The translations under genes and the position numbers were made by a program. Source: Sphingomonas echinoides ATCC 14820 (GTDB lineage: Bacteria; Pseudomonadota; Alphaproteobacteria; Sphingomonadales; Sphingomonadaceae). Taken from it: a DNA stretch of 64,000 nucleotides. Shown one piece after another: positions 51,163 through 59,678 of this stretch. The notes beneath the pieces were generated by a model that was not told the DNA's origin, did no database searches, and saw only the letters and a program-made list of their open reading frames with translations. The stretch spans positions 892,118 through 956,117 of the forward strand of contig NZ_JH584235.1 in NCBI RefSeq assembly GCF_000241465.1. The letters are read 5' to 3'. The first letter of the stretch is position 1. Each line of letters begins with the position of its first letter.

Positions 51163-51792
51163 TTACAGCCGCTCGATCTTCTGCGCGGCTTCGTCGATCA
51201 GCGCGACGACTTCGTGCAGGGTTTCCTGCGCCACGTCTTCGCTGCGCAGCTTGTGGATCAAAACCTCGCGCAAATTGCCCATCGCGCGGCGCACCGAGGC
51301 GCTGTCGGTCCGTGCGCGTTCTGCGCCGACCTCGGCAAGACGCGCGAACAGCGCCTCGACCTGTTCCGCATTCTCGGCGAGATGCGCGGTGCCGGTTTCG
51401 GTGACCGCGAACAGCTTCTTGGCCCCTTCGGCCTGCCGCGCCTCGATCAGGTCCATGTCGTCGAGCAACGTGAGCGTGGGATAGACGACCCCCGGGCTCG
51501 GCGCATAGGCACCGCCGGTCAACTCCTCGATCGAGCGGATCAGGTCATAGCCGTGGCGTGGCTCATCGGCGATCAGCTTGAGCAACACCAGCCGCAATTC
51601 GCCGCTGTCGAACATACGCCGACCGCGCGGGCCACCACGCCCCTCACCGTCGCCCCGGCCATGCCCATGACCATGGCCACGCCCGAACCCGCCGCCAAAG
51701 CCGCCACCAAAGCGCCCGCCCATCGCCATGCCTTTGCGGCCTGGATGGCAGCCACGGTCTCCGCGACCGCCGCGTTCTACAAATACAAACAT
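51163..51792 (-). CDS. PadR-family regulator with a Gly/His-rich N-terminus (YqjI-like)
   Basis: 209 residues; ATG 51792 follows AAAGGAACG. The first 60 residues are Gly/His/Arg-rich (GCHPGRKGMAMGGRFGGG, GRGHGHGHGRGDGEGRGG), a possible Ni/Fe-binding extension as in E. coli YqjI. The PadR winged helix follows: RMFDSGELRLVLLKLIADEPRHGYDLIRSIEELTGGAYAPSPGVVYPTLTLLDDMDLIEA. The C-terminal dimer helices complete it. A 12-bp palindrome lies 30 bp upstream of the start (51822-51833), suggesting autoregulation. With DUF2218 it resembles the yqjI-yqjH iron/nickel module. Confidence 0.86.
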   Translation of the reverse strand: MFVFVERGGRGDRGCHPGRKGMAMGGRFGGGFGGGFGRGHGHGHGRGDGEGRGGPRGRRMFDSGELRLVLLKLIADEPRHGYDLIRSIEELTGGAYAPSPGVVYPTLTLLDDMDLIEARQAEGAKKLFAVTETGTAHLAENAEQVEALFARLAEVGAERARTDSASVRRAMGNLREVLIHKLRSEDVAQETLHEVVALIDEAAQKIERL

Positions 51793-51821
51793 ATCGTTCC
51801 TTTCTATAACACGATGGCACT

Positions 51822-51833
51822 AAGATATATCTT
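51822..51833. promoter_or_regulatory. Palindromic PadR operator candidate
   Basis: AAGATATATCTT is a perfect 12-bp AT-rich palindrome 30 bp upstream of the PadR start, in the divergent region shared with rarA. PadR proteins commonly bind such ATAT-centred sites. Confidence 0.6.
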
Positions 51834-51908
51834 GATTGCATCGACGCAAGGGGTCCGTGCATTTTTTTGGGGAAACCCTATCTTGGCGGCACCCGCCCGA
51901 GGAAAATG

Positions 51909-53219
51909 ATGCCCGATCTGTTCGCGACTTTCGATCCGCCCGCCGCCGACCAGCCGAGCGCCACCGCGCCGCTCGCCGACCGGCTGCGCCCGACGACGCT
52001 CGCCGAAGTGGTCGGGCAGGACCATATCACCGGCCCCGAAGGCGCGATCGGGCGGATGGTCGCGGCGGGGCGGCTGTCGTCGATGATCTTGTGGGGCCCG
52101 CCCGGCACCGGCAAGACGACGATCGCGCGGTTGCTCGCCGATGCGGTGGGCTTGCGCTTCATGGCGATTTCGGCGGTGTTCTCGGGCGTCGCCGACCTCA
52201 AGAAAGCCTTTGCCGAGGCACGCGACCATGCCCGCATGGGCAAGCGCACCTTGCTGTTCGTGGACGAAATCCACCGCTTCAACCGCGCGCAGCAGGACGG
52301 TTTCCTGCCCTATGTCGAGGACGGCACGGTTACGCTGGTCGGCGCGACCACCGAGAACCCGTCTTTCGAACTCAACGCCGCCGTGCTCAGCCGCGCGCAA
52401 GTGCTGATCCTGCACCGGCTCGACCACGCCGCGCTCGGCAAATTGCTCGACCGCGCCGAGCAGGTGGAGGAACGCCCGCTGCCGCTCACGCCAGAGGCGC
52501 GCGACGCGATGATCGCCAGCGCCGATGGCGATGGGCGCTTCCTGCTCAACCAGGCGGAGACGCTGTTCGCGGTTCACCTGCCCGAGCCGCTCGATCCCGC
52601 CGGACTCTCCGCCTTTCTGCAGCGTCGCGTCGCGGTGTATGACAAGGACCGCGAGGGGCATTACAACCTCATCTCCGCGCTGCACAAAGCGGTGCGCGGA
52701 TCGGACCCGCAAGCCGCGCTTTATTATCTGGCGCGCATGCTCACCGCAGGCGAGGAACCGCTATATCTGCTGCGGCGCATGGTGCGGATGGCGGTGGAAG
52801 ACATTGGCCTCGCCGATTCCAATGCGCTGACGCTGTGCCTCGCTGCGAAGGATGCCTATGATTTCCTTGGCAGCCCCGAGGGCGAACTGGCGATCGCGCA
52901 AGCGTGCCTGTATCTCGCCACCGCGCCCAAATCGAACGCCGCGTACACGGCACAGAAGGCCGCCTGGAAATCGGCGCGCGAGACGGGATCGCTGATGCCC
53001 CCCGAGAATATCCTCAACGCGCCGACCAAGCTGATGAAGGACATCGGCTATGGCAAGGGCTATGCCTATGATCATGACACGGCGGAGGGCTTTTCGGGCG
53101 CGAATTACTGGCCGGCCGAAATGGCACCGCAGACCTTCTATGTGCCGACCGAGCGCGGCATGGAAAAACGCATCGCCGAACGCATGGCGTGGTGGGCCAG
53201 CCTGAAGGGGGACGAATGA
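51909..53219 (+). CDS. rarA: Replication-associated recombination protein A (RarA/MgsA)
   Basis: 436 residues from ATG 51909 (GAGG at 6 bp; ATG 51906 is too close). AAA+ ATPase acting at stalled forks. PLADRLRPTTLAEVVGQDHI, Walker A WGPPGTGKTT, TLLFVDEIHRFNRAQQDGFLPYVEDG (Walker B), VGATTENPSFELNAAVLSRAQV (sensor 1) and the C-terminal tetramerisation part with DPQAALYYLARMLTAGEEPLYLLRRMVRMAVEDIGLAD. The stop overlaps the mmcQ start. Confidence 0.96.
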   Translation: MPDLFATFDPPAADQPSATAPLADRLRPTTLAEVVGQDHITGPEGAIGRMVAAGRLSSMILWGPPGTGKTTIARLLADAVGLRFMAISAVFSGVADLKKAFAEARDHARMGKRTLLFVDEIHRFNRAQQDGFLPYVEDGTVTLVGATTENPSFELNAAVLSRAQVLILHRLDHAALGKLLDRAEQVEERPLPLTPEARDAMIASADGDGRFLLNQAETLFAVHLPEPLDPAGLSAFLQRRVAVYDKDREGHYNLISALHKAVRGSDPQAALYYLARMLTAGEEPLYLLRRMVRMAVEDIGLADSNALTLCLAAKDAYDFLGSPEGELAIAQACLYLATAPKSNAAYTAQKAAWKSARETGSLMPPENILNAPTKLMKDIGYGKGYAYDHDTAEGFSGANYWPAEMAPQTFYVPTERGMEKRIAERMAWWASLKGDE

Positions 53220-53560
53220 AGGACTGGGAGTCGCTCGCCGCCTTTGCGCTGACGCTGCCCGACACCGTGGCCGGGAGGCATTATGGCGGGGCGGCGATCA
53301 AGGTCGCCTCGAACGGGCGGGCGTTCGTCTCGATAGGCCGCGAGGCCGATTCGTTCGTGCTCTCGATCGACTCGGATACCAAGGAAGTCCTGCTCGAAAC
53401 CGACCCCGCCACCTTCTGGCAGACGCCGCATTATGAAGGCTGGCCCGCGGTGCTGGTCCGCTATGACACTAGCGATCCGGATCGGGTGCAGGACATGGTC
53501 ACCCGTGCCCGCGACCAGGCGGCCGCGCGCAAGGCCAGCAAGCCCCGCAAGAAAACGTGA
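53216..53560 (+). CDS. MmcQ/YjbR-family protein
   Basis: 114 residues from ATG 53216, overlapping rarA by 4 bp. MKDWESLAAFALTLPDTVAGRHYGGAAIKVASNGRAFVSI, FWQTPHYEGWPAVLVRYD and the basic tail fit the YjbR fold (CyaY-like, predicted DNA-binding). Its role is unknown. It is coupled on both sides, to rarA and the RNase H-like gene. Confidence 0.88.
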   Translation: MKDWESLAAFALTLPDTVAGRHYGGAAIKVASNGRAFVSIGREADSFVLSIDSDTKEVLLETDPATFWQTPHYEGWPAVLVRYDTSDPDRVQDMVTRARDQAAARKASKPRKKT

Positions 53561-54417
53561 CACCGACGCATTTCACGCGCTTCGCCGCGATCGACTGGTC
53601 GGGGGCCAAAGGCGCGCGCCACCCCGGCATCGCGCTGGCGCTGTGTGAAACCGGCACCGCCGCCCCTACCCTCGTCTCCCCGCCGCGCGGGATCTGGTCG
53701 CGCGCCGACATCCTGCACTGGCTGCGCGATCAGGCGGAGACGCCCTTGCTGGTCGGCTTCGACTTCAGTTTCGCGCCACCTTATGTGCTGCGCGGGGCGT
53801 ATCTGCCGGGCGAGGACACGTCGACCACCGCCCGCGCCTTCTGGGGCTATGTCGATGCGCACGCGCCAGATGCCGATCTCGGCGCTGCCGCGTTCCTCGA
53901 AGCGCGGCGCGGCACGCATTTCTATCTCGGCGCGCGCGACGGGACCAAGGCCGACTTCCTCCACTTCCGCCGCTGCGAAGCGCACCACAATGCCGCCGGC
54001 TTCGGCAAACCCTCGACCGTCTATGACGCGATCGGCGCGGCGCAGGTCGCCAAAGCGAGCTTTGCGGGCATGCGGCTGCTCCACCATCTGGGGACCGACG
54101 TGCCGGTGTGGCCGTTCGACCCCGCACCACAGACGGGCGCGTGCGTGGTCGAAATCTACACCACCATCGCCGCCCGCGCCGCTGGGGTGCGCAAGGGCCT
54201 TAGCAAATTGCGCGACCCGGCAGCGCTCGACACCGCGCTGGCCACCCTTGGCAGCGCGGCGCACGCCCCGCTCGCCCGCTATACCGACCATGCGACCGAC
54301 GCCATTTTGACCGCGGCCTGGCTGCGCGCCAACGCGCTCCGCCAAGAATTTTGGCATCCACAAGCGCTGACACCGCAAATCGCACGCACGGAGGGCTGGA
54401 CCTTCGGCATATCCTGA
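53557..54417 (+). CDS. Conserved hypothetical protein, possible RNase H-like fold (DUF429-like)
   Basis: 286 residues from GTG 53557 (GTGA overlap with the mmcQ stop). FAAIDWSGAKGARHPGIALALC and LLVGFDFSFAPPYVL give two spaced acidic strands like predicted RNase H-fold nucleases. A later acidic stretch, RYTDHATDAILTAAWLRA, supplies the C-terminal Asp. The middle (HFYLGARDGTKADFLHFRRCE) is not recognised. Co-transcription with rarA and mmcQ suggests nucleic-acid metabolism. The assignment is tentative. Confidence 0.7.
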   Translation: MTPTHFTRFAAIDWSGAKGARHPGIALALCETGTAAPTLVSPPRGIWSRADILHWLRDQAETPLLVGFDFSFAPPYVLRGAYLPGEDTSTTARAFWGYVDAHAPDADLGAAAFLEARRGTHFYLGARDGTKADFLHFRRCEAHHNAAGFGKPSTVYDAIGAAQVAKASFAGMRLLHHLGTDVPVWPFDPAPQTGACVVEIYTTIAARAAGVRKGLSKLRDPAALDTALATLGSAAHAPLARYTDHATDAILTAAWLRANALRQEFWHPQALTPQIARTEGWTFGIS

Positions 54418-54436
54418 CGCATTTAGCGTCGCACGT

Positions 54437-54512
54437 GCCGGCTTAGCTCAGTTGGTAGAGCGCCAGTTTTGTAAACTGGATGTCGCGGGTTCGATTCCTG
54501 CAGCCGGCACCA
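54437..54512 (+). tRNA. tRNA-Thr (TGT)
   Basis: 76 nt with encoded CCA. Acceptor GCCGGCT pairs with AGCCGGC; anticodon stem CCAGT/ACTGG encloses TTTGTAA, anticodon TGT; T arm GCGGG-TTCGATT-CCTGC. No integrase or repeat is adjacent. Confidence 0.96.
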
Positions 54513-54554
54513 TTTTCAACCCTTAAACTCGCAGCGACCGGGCGCACAGCGCGG

Positions 54555-56096
54555 TCAATCCGCCGCCACCACATGCGTGCTCGGTGCCGGACGCCGCGTC
54601 ATCCAGATCACGCCGATCATCACCAGCGCCATCCAACCGCAGATCCAGAACAATTCCAGCGACGAAAGCAGATACGACTGATTGACGATCTGGCGCATCA
54701 CCGCGCCAGCCGCCTGCTGTTGGGTCATGCCCGCGGCTTGCAGTTGCTCGGTCGCGTGCCGGTAGATTGGCGAATAGTCGGTGCCGACCTCGCTCAATCG
54801 GGTCTGGTGCAGCGCTTCGCGGCGATCCCAATAGGTCGTGATGATCGACGCCGCGAAACTGCCCGCGGTGATGCGCGCAAAGTTGGAAATCCCGCTCGCC
54901 GAGGGCACGCGCTCGCCCGGAATCCCGTCGAACGACAGCGTGATCAACGGCACGAAGAACATGCTCATCGCCAACCCCTGCAACAGCAAGGGGAACATCA
55001 ACGTCCAGAAGCTCGCATCGGGGGTGTATTGCGCACGCAGGAAGTATGATCCGGCGAAGGACAGGAACGCCATCGTCGCGAGCCAGCGCGTATCGATCTT
55101 CAGCCGCCCGATAAACGGCGTCGCGACGACCGCGACGATTCCGCTCGGTGCGGCGACAAACCCGGCCCAGGTCGCGGTATAGCCCATCTGCTCCTGCAGC
55201 CACAGCGGCAGCAGCAGGTTGTTGGCGAAGAACAGCGCATAACCAAGGCACAGCGCCAGCGTTCCAAACACGAAGTTGCGCCGCCGGAACAGGCTGAGAT
55301 CGACCGCCGGGTTTCCATCGGTGATTTCCCAGATGACCCAGGCAACAAACCCGACCAGCGCGCACACCGTGAGCACGACGATCAGCGGATTGTTGAACCA
55401 GTCGCGATCCTTGCCGAGATCGAGCATCGTCTGCAGGCTGAACACCCAGAAAGCGAGCAGGATCAGCCCGACCGTATCGATCGGCAGTTTGCGCGTTGGC
55501 GTCTCGCGCGTCGACAGCGAGCGCCAGGAAATTATCGCGCAGGCGATGCCGACGGGAACGTTGATCAGGAAGATCCAGCCCCAGTGATAATTGTCCGAAA
55601 TGTACCCGCCCAATACCGGCCCGAGCACCGGGGCGGTGAGCGTCGTCATCGACCAGATACTCAGCGCGGTGCCACGCTTATGGGCGGGGAAGATCGCGAT
55701 CAGCAGCGCCTGGCTGCCCGGGATCATCGGCCCTGACACAGCGCCCTGCAGAATGCGAAACCCGATCAGCGAAGACAGATCCCACGCCAGCCCGCACAAG
55801 AGCGAGGCAATCGTGAACAAGACGACCGATGCGGTAAAGGTGCGGACCACGCCGAAGCGCTGCATCAGCCAGCCGGTAAGCGGGACGGTGACGCCGTTGG
55901 CGACCGCGAAAGACGTGATCACCCACGTCCCGTTATCGGTCGAGACGCCCAGATTGCCCGCGATCGTCGGCAGCGAAACGTTGGCGATCGTCCCGTCGAG
56001 CACTTGCATGAAGGTGCCGAGCGCCAGCGCGATCGAGGTGATCGCCAGCGCCCCGCCGCGGAGCGGAGCCGCCCCCGCCCCGGCAGAGGCGCTCAC
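54555..56096 (-). CDS. emrB: DHA2-family drug:proton antiporter, EmrB-like
   Basis: 513 residues, 14 membrane segments. LALGTFMQVLDGTIANVSLPTIAGNLGVS is motif D1 of the DHA2 family; GWLMQRFGVVRTF is motif A; GPVLGGYISDNYHWGWIFLINVPVG is motif C-like with the EmrB/QacA ending. It is the inner-membrane pump of a tripartite efflux system. ATG overlaps the emrA stop by 4 bp; upstream emrA and the outer-membrane factor complete the complex. Confidence 0.94.
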   Translation of the reverse strand: MSASAGAGAAPLRGGALAITSIALALGTFMQVLDGTIANVSLPTIAGNLGVSTDNGTWVITSFAVANGVTVPLTGWLMQRFGVVRTFTASVVLFTIASLLCGLAWDLSSLIGFRILQGAVSGPMIPGSQALLIAIFPAHKRGTALSIWSMTTLTAPVLGPVLGGYISDNYHWGWIFLINVPVGIACAIISWRSLSTRETPTRKLPIDTVGLILLAFWVFSLQTMLDLGKDRDWFNNPLIVVLTVCALVGFVAWVIWEITDGNPAVDLSLFRRRNFVFGTLALCLGYALFFANNLLLPLWLQEQMGYTATWAGFVAAPSGIVAVVATPFIGRLKIDTRWLATMAFLSFAGSYFLRAQYTPDASFWTLMFPLLLQGLAMSMFFVPLITLSFDGIPGERVPSASGISNFARITAGSFAASIITTYWDRREALHQTRLSEVGTDYSPIYRHATEQLQAAGMTQQQAAGAVMRQIVNQSYLLSSLELFWICGWMALVMIGVIWMTRRPAPSTHVVAAD

Positions 56097-57349
56097 CGGT
56101 CGCGGCCCAGATTCTGCGCGATGATCCGGCGCACTTGCGCGTCGACTTCGGGGCCGCCGTCAAGGCTTTGCTGCACGCCGCCGGCCGGGGCCGCGCTGCC
56201 CGCGACCATCGGGCCCGACAGGTTGCTCGTCGCGACCACGGCATTGACCGACAGGCCGATCCGCAGCGGATGCGCACGCAGTTCAGCCGGGTCGAGCGCA
56301 ATGCGCACCGGCACGCGCTGCACGATCTTGATCCAGTTGCCCGACGCATTTTGCGGCGGCAGCAGCGAGAAGGCGTTGCCGCTGCCCGCGCCAAGCCCGA
56401 GCACCTTGCCGTGGAAGACGACGCCCTTGCCATAGACATCGGCGGTGACCGTCACCGGCTGGCCCACGCGCAAATGCTGGAGCTGCGTCTCGCGGAAGTT
56501 GGCGTCCACCCACACGCTGTCGAGCGGCACCACCGCCATCAGCGGCGTGCCCGCCGCAACGCGCTGGCCAAGCTGGACGGTGCGCTGCGCGACGATGCCG
56601 GTGACGGGCGCGACGATCTTCATATGGCTGGCGTCGATCGCGGCGCGGCGAACATCGGCGATCGCGGCGAGCACTTGCGGATTGCTGGACACGTCGGTGC
56701 CGGAAACCGTGCTCGCGGCTTGCGCTTTCTTGGCCTGGGCCAAAGCGAGCGCCGCGCGGGCGGTGGTCACGGCGTCGGACGCGTGCGACAGTTCCTCGCC
56801 CGAGATCGCACCATCGCGCGCCGCGCCCTGGCGGCGGGCATAATCGTTTTGCGCGCGCGACAGATCGGCTTGCGCCTGGGCGATTTCCGCCCCGGCTTCA
56901 TCGACTTGGGCATAGGTCGACCGGACCGCGCGAACCGCGCGCCCCAGGGCCGCCTCAGCCGCGTCCATCTGCACGCCGGTCGATGCTGGGTCGAGGTCGA
57001 TCAACGGCTGACCGCGCTTGACCGATTGCGTATTGTCGGCGTGCAGCGCCAGCACGGTGCCGCCGTCCCGCGCGGTGACCGCCACGACGTTGCCCGCGAC
57101 ATAGGCATCGTCAGTCGACTCGGTCGCCGGTGCGGTGAAAATGCGGATGGCATACAGCACCAGCCCGATCAGCACGACGAGCGCGAGCACGGTAAAGCCG
57201 ATCCGTCGCGTGCGCGCGCGGCGCGCGATCGCGGGATCGACAGGGGTTGGCGCAGGTTCGGCGGCCATCGGCGCAGGGCTGACGACGGGATCGACTCGTT
57301 CGGCCGTTTCCGCCTGGCGCTTCCAGTCGGCGGGGGTCTGATCGTTCAT
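56093..57349 (-). CDS. emrA: HlyD-family membrane fusion protein, EmrA-like
   Basis: 418 residues. A cytoplasmic tail, one TM helix (IGFTVLALVVLIGLVLYAI), then DDAYVAGNVVAVTARDGGTVLALHADNTQSVKRGQPLIDLD (lipoyl half). A coiled coil follows (about residues 120-220, QVDEAGAEIAQAQADLSRAQNDYARR). Then VAPVTGIVAQRTVQLGQRVAAGTPLMAVVPLDSVWVDANFRETQL. It bridges the EmrB pump and the outer-membrane channel. Overlaps the genes on both sides by 4 bp. Confidence 0.94.
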   Translation of the reverse strand: MNDQTPADWKRQAETAERVDPVVSPAPMAAEPAPTPVDPAIARRARTRRIGFTVLALVVLIGLVLYAIRIFTAPATESTDDAYVAGNVVAVTARDGGTVLALHADNTQSVKRGQPLIDLDPASTGVQMDAAEAALGRAVRAVRSTYAQVDEAGAEIAQAQADLSRAQNDYARRQGAARDGAISGEELSHASDAVTTARAALALAQAKKAQAASTVSGTDVSSNPQVLAAIADVRRAAIDASHMKIVAPVTGIVAQRTVQLGQRVAAGTPLMAVVPLDSVWVDANFRETQLQHLRVGQPVTVTADVYGKGVVFHGKVLGLGAGSGNAFSLLPPQNASGNWIKIVQRVPVRIALDPAELRAHPLRIGLSVNAVVATSNLSGPMVAGSAAPAGGVQQSLDGGPEVDAQVRRIIAQNLGRDR

Positions 57350-58776
57350 GAAGGCATGTCCGCATGGGCCGCTGCAGGCGGCGGGGAGGATTGGAAACCG
57401 CCGCCAAGCGCGGCGATAAGCTGGATACGGTGCGTAAAGGCGTCCGACTGGAGCGAAACCAAGGCCTGCTCCGCCTCAAGCAAGCGGAAGCCCGCATCGA
57501 TCGTGTCGAGCTGCGACCCGAGGCCCGTCGAGACGCGGACCTGGTTGAGCCGTACCGTCTCGCGCAGGCCGGCCACAACGCGCCGCTGTTCGGCGGTGTC
57601 CTGGTCGGACGCGCGCACATGCGTCAGGGCGTCGGCCGAATCGCGCACCGCGCCGAGCACGGCGTCGTCATAAGCGGCTACCGCTTCGTCGAGCGCTGCG
57701 GTGGCACCACGATATTGCGCCTTGAGCTTGCCGCCCTCGAAAATTGGCACGTGGATCGCCGGGCCCGCGCCATAGGTCCGCGCGCCCGCATCGAAGAAAC
57801 TGCCAAGGCCCAGCGCCGCGAAACCCGCCAGCGCCTGGATGCTGACATTGGGCAGGAAATCCGCGCGCGCGACCCGCCGCCCGGCTACGGCGGAATCGAT
57901 CCGCGCTTGCCCGGCGAGCAAGTCCGGACGCCGCCCGAGAAGATCGGCCGGGAGCGTCTCGGGCACCAGCGGTGGCGTATCGAAGGCGAGCTTGGGGCTG
58001 GCGATCTGCGGATAGAAATCGGCACCGCGCCCGACCAGCGCCGCCAGTGCGTGAACGAGCAATTCGCGCTGCGCGACCGCCCGCGTGCGTGCCTGCTCGG
58101 CCTCGGCCAGCAGCGTTTCCGCCTGCCGCAGTTCGAACTGACTCGCGAGCTTGTTGCGGATGCGGGACGTGACGAAGCCCATCGCCTCGCGCCGCGTTGC
58201 GACGAAATTGTCGGCGACACCGATCAGCTGTTCCGCCCGCGCGAGCCCGACATAGGCCTGTGCGATCGACGTCGACACCATCAACCGCGCGGCAGCGGCA
58301 TCCAGTGCGGCGGCGGCGACATCAGCGCGGGCACCGGTAACCAGTGCCCGCTGGCGGCCGAAAAGATCGAGATTCCAGCTCAGGTTCGCCTGCACCGACG
58401 AGATAGGATAGGCGTTTCCGGCATAAGGCGGCGGATAGAGCGACCGTTCGGGGAAGCGCTGGTAGAGCGACTGCCCGTCGGCCGTCACTTGCGGCAACTG
58501 GTCGCTCCGACGAACGCCGAGCGTCGCCTCCGCGATCCGCGCCCGCGCCAGCGCGCGGTCGAGCGTCGGATTGGCGGCGAGCCCCATCGTCACCAGCGTA
58601 TCGAGTTGGGGATCATGAAACACGGTCCACCAATCGGGCGCAATCGTCGCGCCTTGCGCCGAAAGGCCGACCGCCGCAGGCTGGAGCTGCGCGACCTGGG
58701 GTGGATCGTGGGGAACCGCCGCGCACGACGCGAGCAACAGTGCGCCAAGCGACGCCACGCCGACCCTGCGCTTCAT
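57346..58776 (-). CDS. NodT-type outer-membrane efflux lipoprotein
   Basis: 476 residues from ATG 58776 (GGTGGAG upstream). Lipobox LLLASCAAV, with the lipid-modified Cys18. Two repeats of the TolC-like barrel-helix pattern: NPTLDRALARARIAEATLGVRR, QLPQVTADGQS, LDLFGRQRALVTGARADVAAAALDAAAARLMV, LLGRRPDLLAGQARIDSAVAGRRVARADFLPNVSI and SADALTHVRASDQDTAEQRRVVAGLRETVRL. It is the exit duct for EmrAB. Coupled by 4-bp overlaps to the MarR gene and to emrA. Confidence 0.94.
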   Translation of the reverse strand: MKRRVGVASLGALLLASCAAVPHDPPQVAQLQPAAVGLSAQGATIAPDWWTVFHDPQLDTLVTMGLAANPTLDRALARARIAEATLGVRRSDQLPQVTADGQSLYQRFPERSLYPPPYAGNAYPISSVQANLSWNLDLFGRQRALVTGARADVAAAALDAAAARLMVSTSIAQAYVGLARAEQLIGVADNFVATRREAMGFVTSRIRNKLASQFELRQAETLLAEAEQARTRAVAQRELLVHALAALVGRGADFYPQIASPKLAFDTPPLVPETLPADLLGRRPDLLAGQARIDSAVAGRRVARADFLPNVSIQALAGFAALGLGSFFDAGARTYGAGPAIHVPIFEGGKLKAQYRGATAALDEAVAAYDDAVLGAVRDSADALTHVRASDQDTAEQRRVVAGLRETVRLNQVRVSTGLGSQLDTIDAGFRLLEAEQALVSLQSDAFTHRIQLIAALGGGFQSSPPPAAAHADMPS

Positions 58777-59255
58777 GCTTCGCGCTCCACCGGCGGCAAA
58801 TCGCCCGCGACGCGCTCCGCCGCAGCGAGCAGCTTGACCAGCACCGCGACCATCTCCGCCGCTTCCTGCTGCGAATACTCCGCGACGACCTCGTTCCATG
58901 CATTAACAACGAGCGGCTGCAACGCGAACACCATGTCCCGGCCCGCAGGCGTTACTGCCAGCCGCACAACGCGGCGGTCGGCGTCGCCACGGTCGCGCTC
59001 AAGCAGACCGCGCGTCTCGAGCACATCGATCAGCCGGGTCGCCGCGCCGGTCGTAATGCCCAGTTCGCGCGCCAACTGCCCGGGATTCCCGACAATGCCT
59101 TCGGTCACCGTCCGCAACGCAATCCATTGCTGATAGCTCAAATCATGGTCGCCGAGCTTGGATTCGACGAACGCCGACATCACCTTATCGAGCCGCCGCA
59201 GCATGCGCCCCGGCGCCCGGCTCGCGGCGCAATCCTCGACACTGAAAACCGCCAT
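58773..59255 (-). CDS. MarR-family repressor of the efflux operon
   Basis: 160 residues. Winged helix: LSYQQWIALRTVTEGIVGNPGQLARELGITTGAATRLIDVLETRGLLERDRGDADRRVVRLAVTPAG, with the DxRxxR wing. It is first in a four-gene chain in which every junction is a 4-bp overlap. Its start lies 14 bp from an 18-bp palindrome (59270-59287), so autorepression released by a lipophilic ligand is likely. Confidence 0.93.
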   Translation of the reverse strand: MAVFSVEDCAASRAPGRMLRRLDKVMSAFVESKLGDHDLSYQQWIALRTVTEGIVGNPGQLARELGITTGAATRLIDVLETRGLLERDRGDADRRVVRLAVTPAGRDMVFALQPLVVNAWNEVVAEYSQQEAAEMVAVLVKLLAAAERVAGDLPPVEREA

Positions 59256-59269
59256 TGCTTCACCTTCAT

Positions 59270-59287
59270 TATCTGCACGTGCAGATA
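59270..59287. promoter_or_regulatory. MarR operator, perfect 18-bp palindrome
   Basis: TATCTGCACGTGCAGATA, directly upstream of the MarR-efflux operon. Its length and central CACGTG fit MarR-family sites. It would cover the promoter or ribosome-binding area. Confidence 0.8.
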
Positions 59288-59453
59288 TATAGCAGGCAGC
59301 GGATTACAAGGGACAAATTGGAGGGTTTCGGACACCAACGGGGCATTCGCCGTTCTTCCGACCCTCGAACCTCAAGCTGCCCCTTAGGAGCGCCCCGCCA
59401 TCGGCACCTGTCATAGATTTGAAATTTTCGTCAGGATGCGGTCTAGAGGGCGT

Positions 59454-59648
59454 ATGGAGAGCGCAATCCGATACGTCGCCCGACGTCGGCCCGAACCCGA
59501 TCTTGTCGATCGATGGGGCCTGTTCGCGCTTGCCACAGGATGCTGGCTCGATGTGCATTTTGCGACCGAGGTCGAGGCCGCGAGTGCGATCGCGATCCTT
59601 CAGAACACCACGCCCTCGCCCGACAGGCCCCGCCGCCCATCTTATTGA
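59454..59648 (+). CDS. Small hypothetical protein (64 aa)
   Basis: ATG 59454 has AGAGGG upstream. It encodes MESAIRYVARRRPEPDLVDR followed by WGLFALATGCWLDVHFATEV and a Pro/Ser/Arg tail. A single Cys and a mixed alpha/beta-like pattern; no signal. It lies between the efflux promoter and the convergent pseudouridine synthase gene. No known family is recognised; coding status is moderate. Confidence 0.5.
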   Translation: MESAIRYVARRRPEPDLVDRWGLFALATGCWLDVHFATEVEAASAIAILQNTTPSPDRPRRPSY

Positions 59649-59678
59649 ACCGGCGCGCGCGACCCGATCAGCGAGCGC

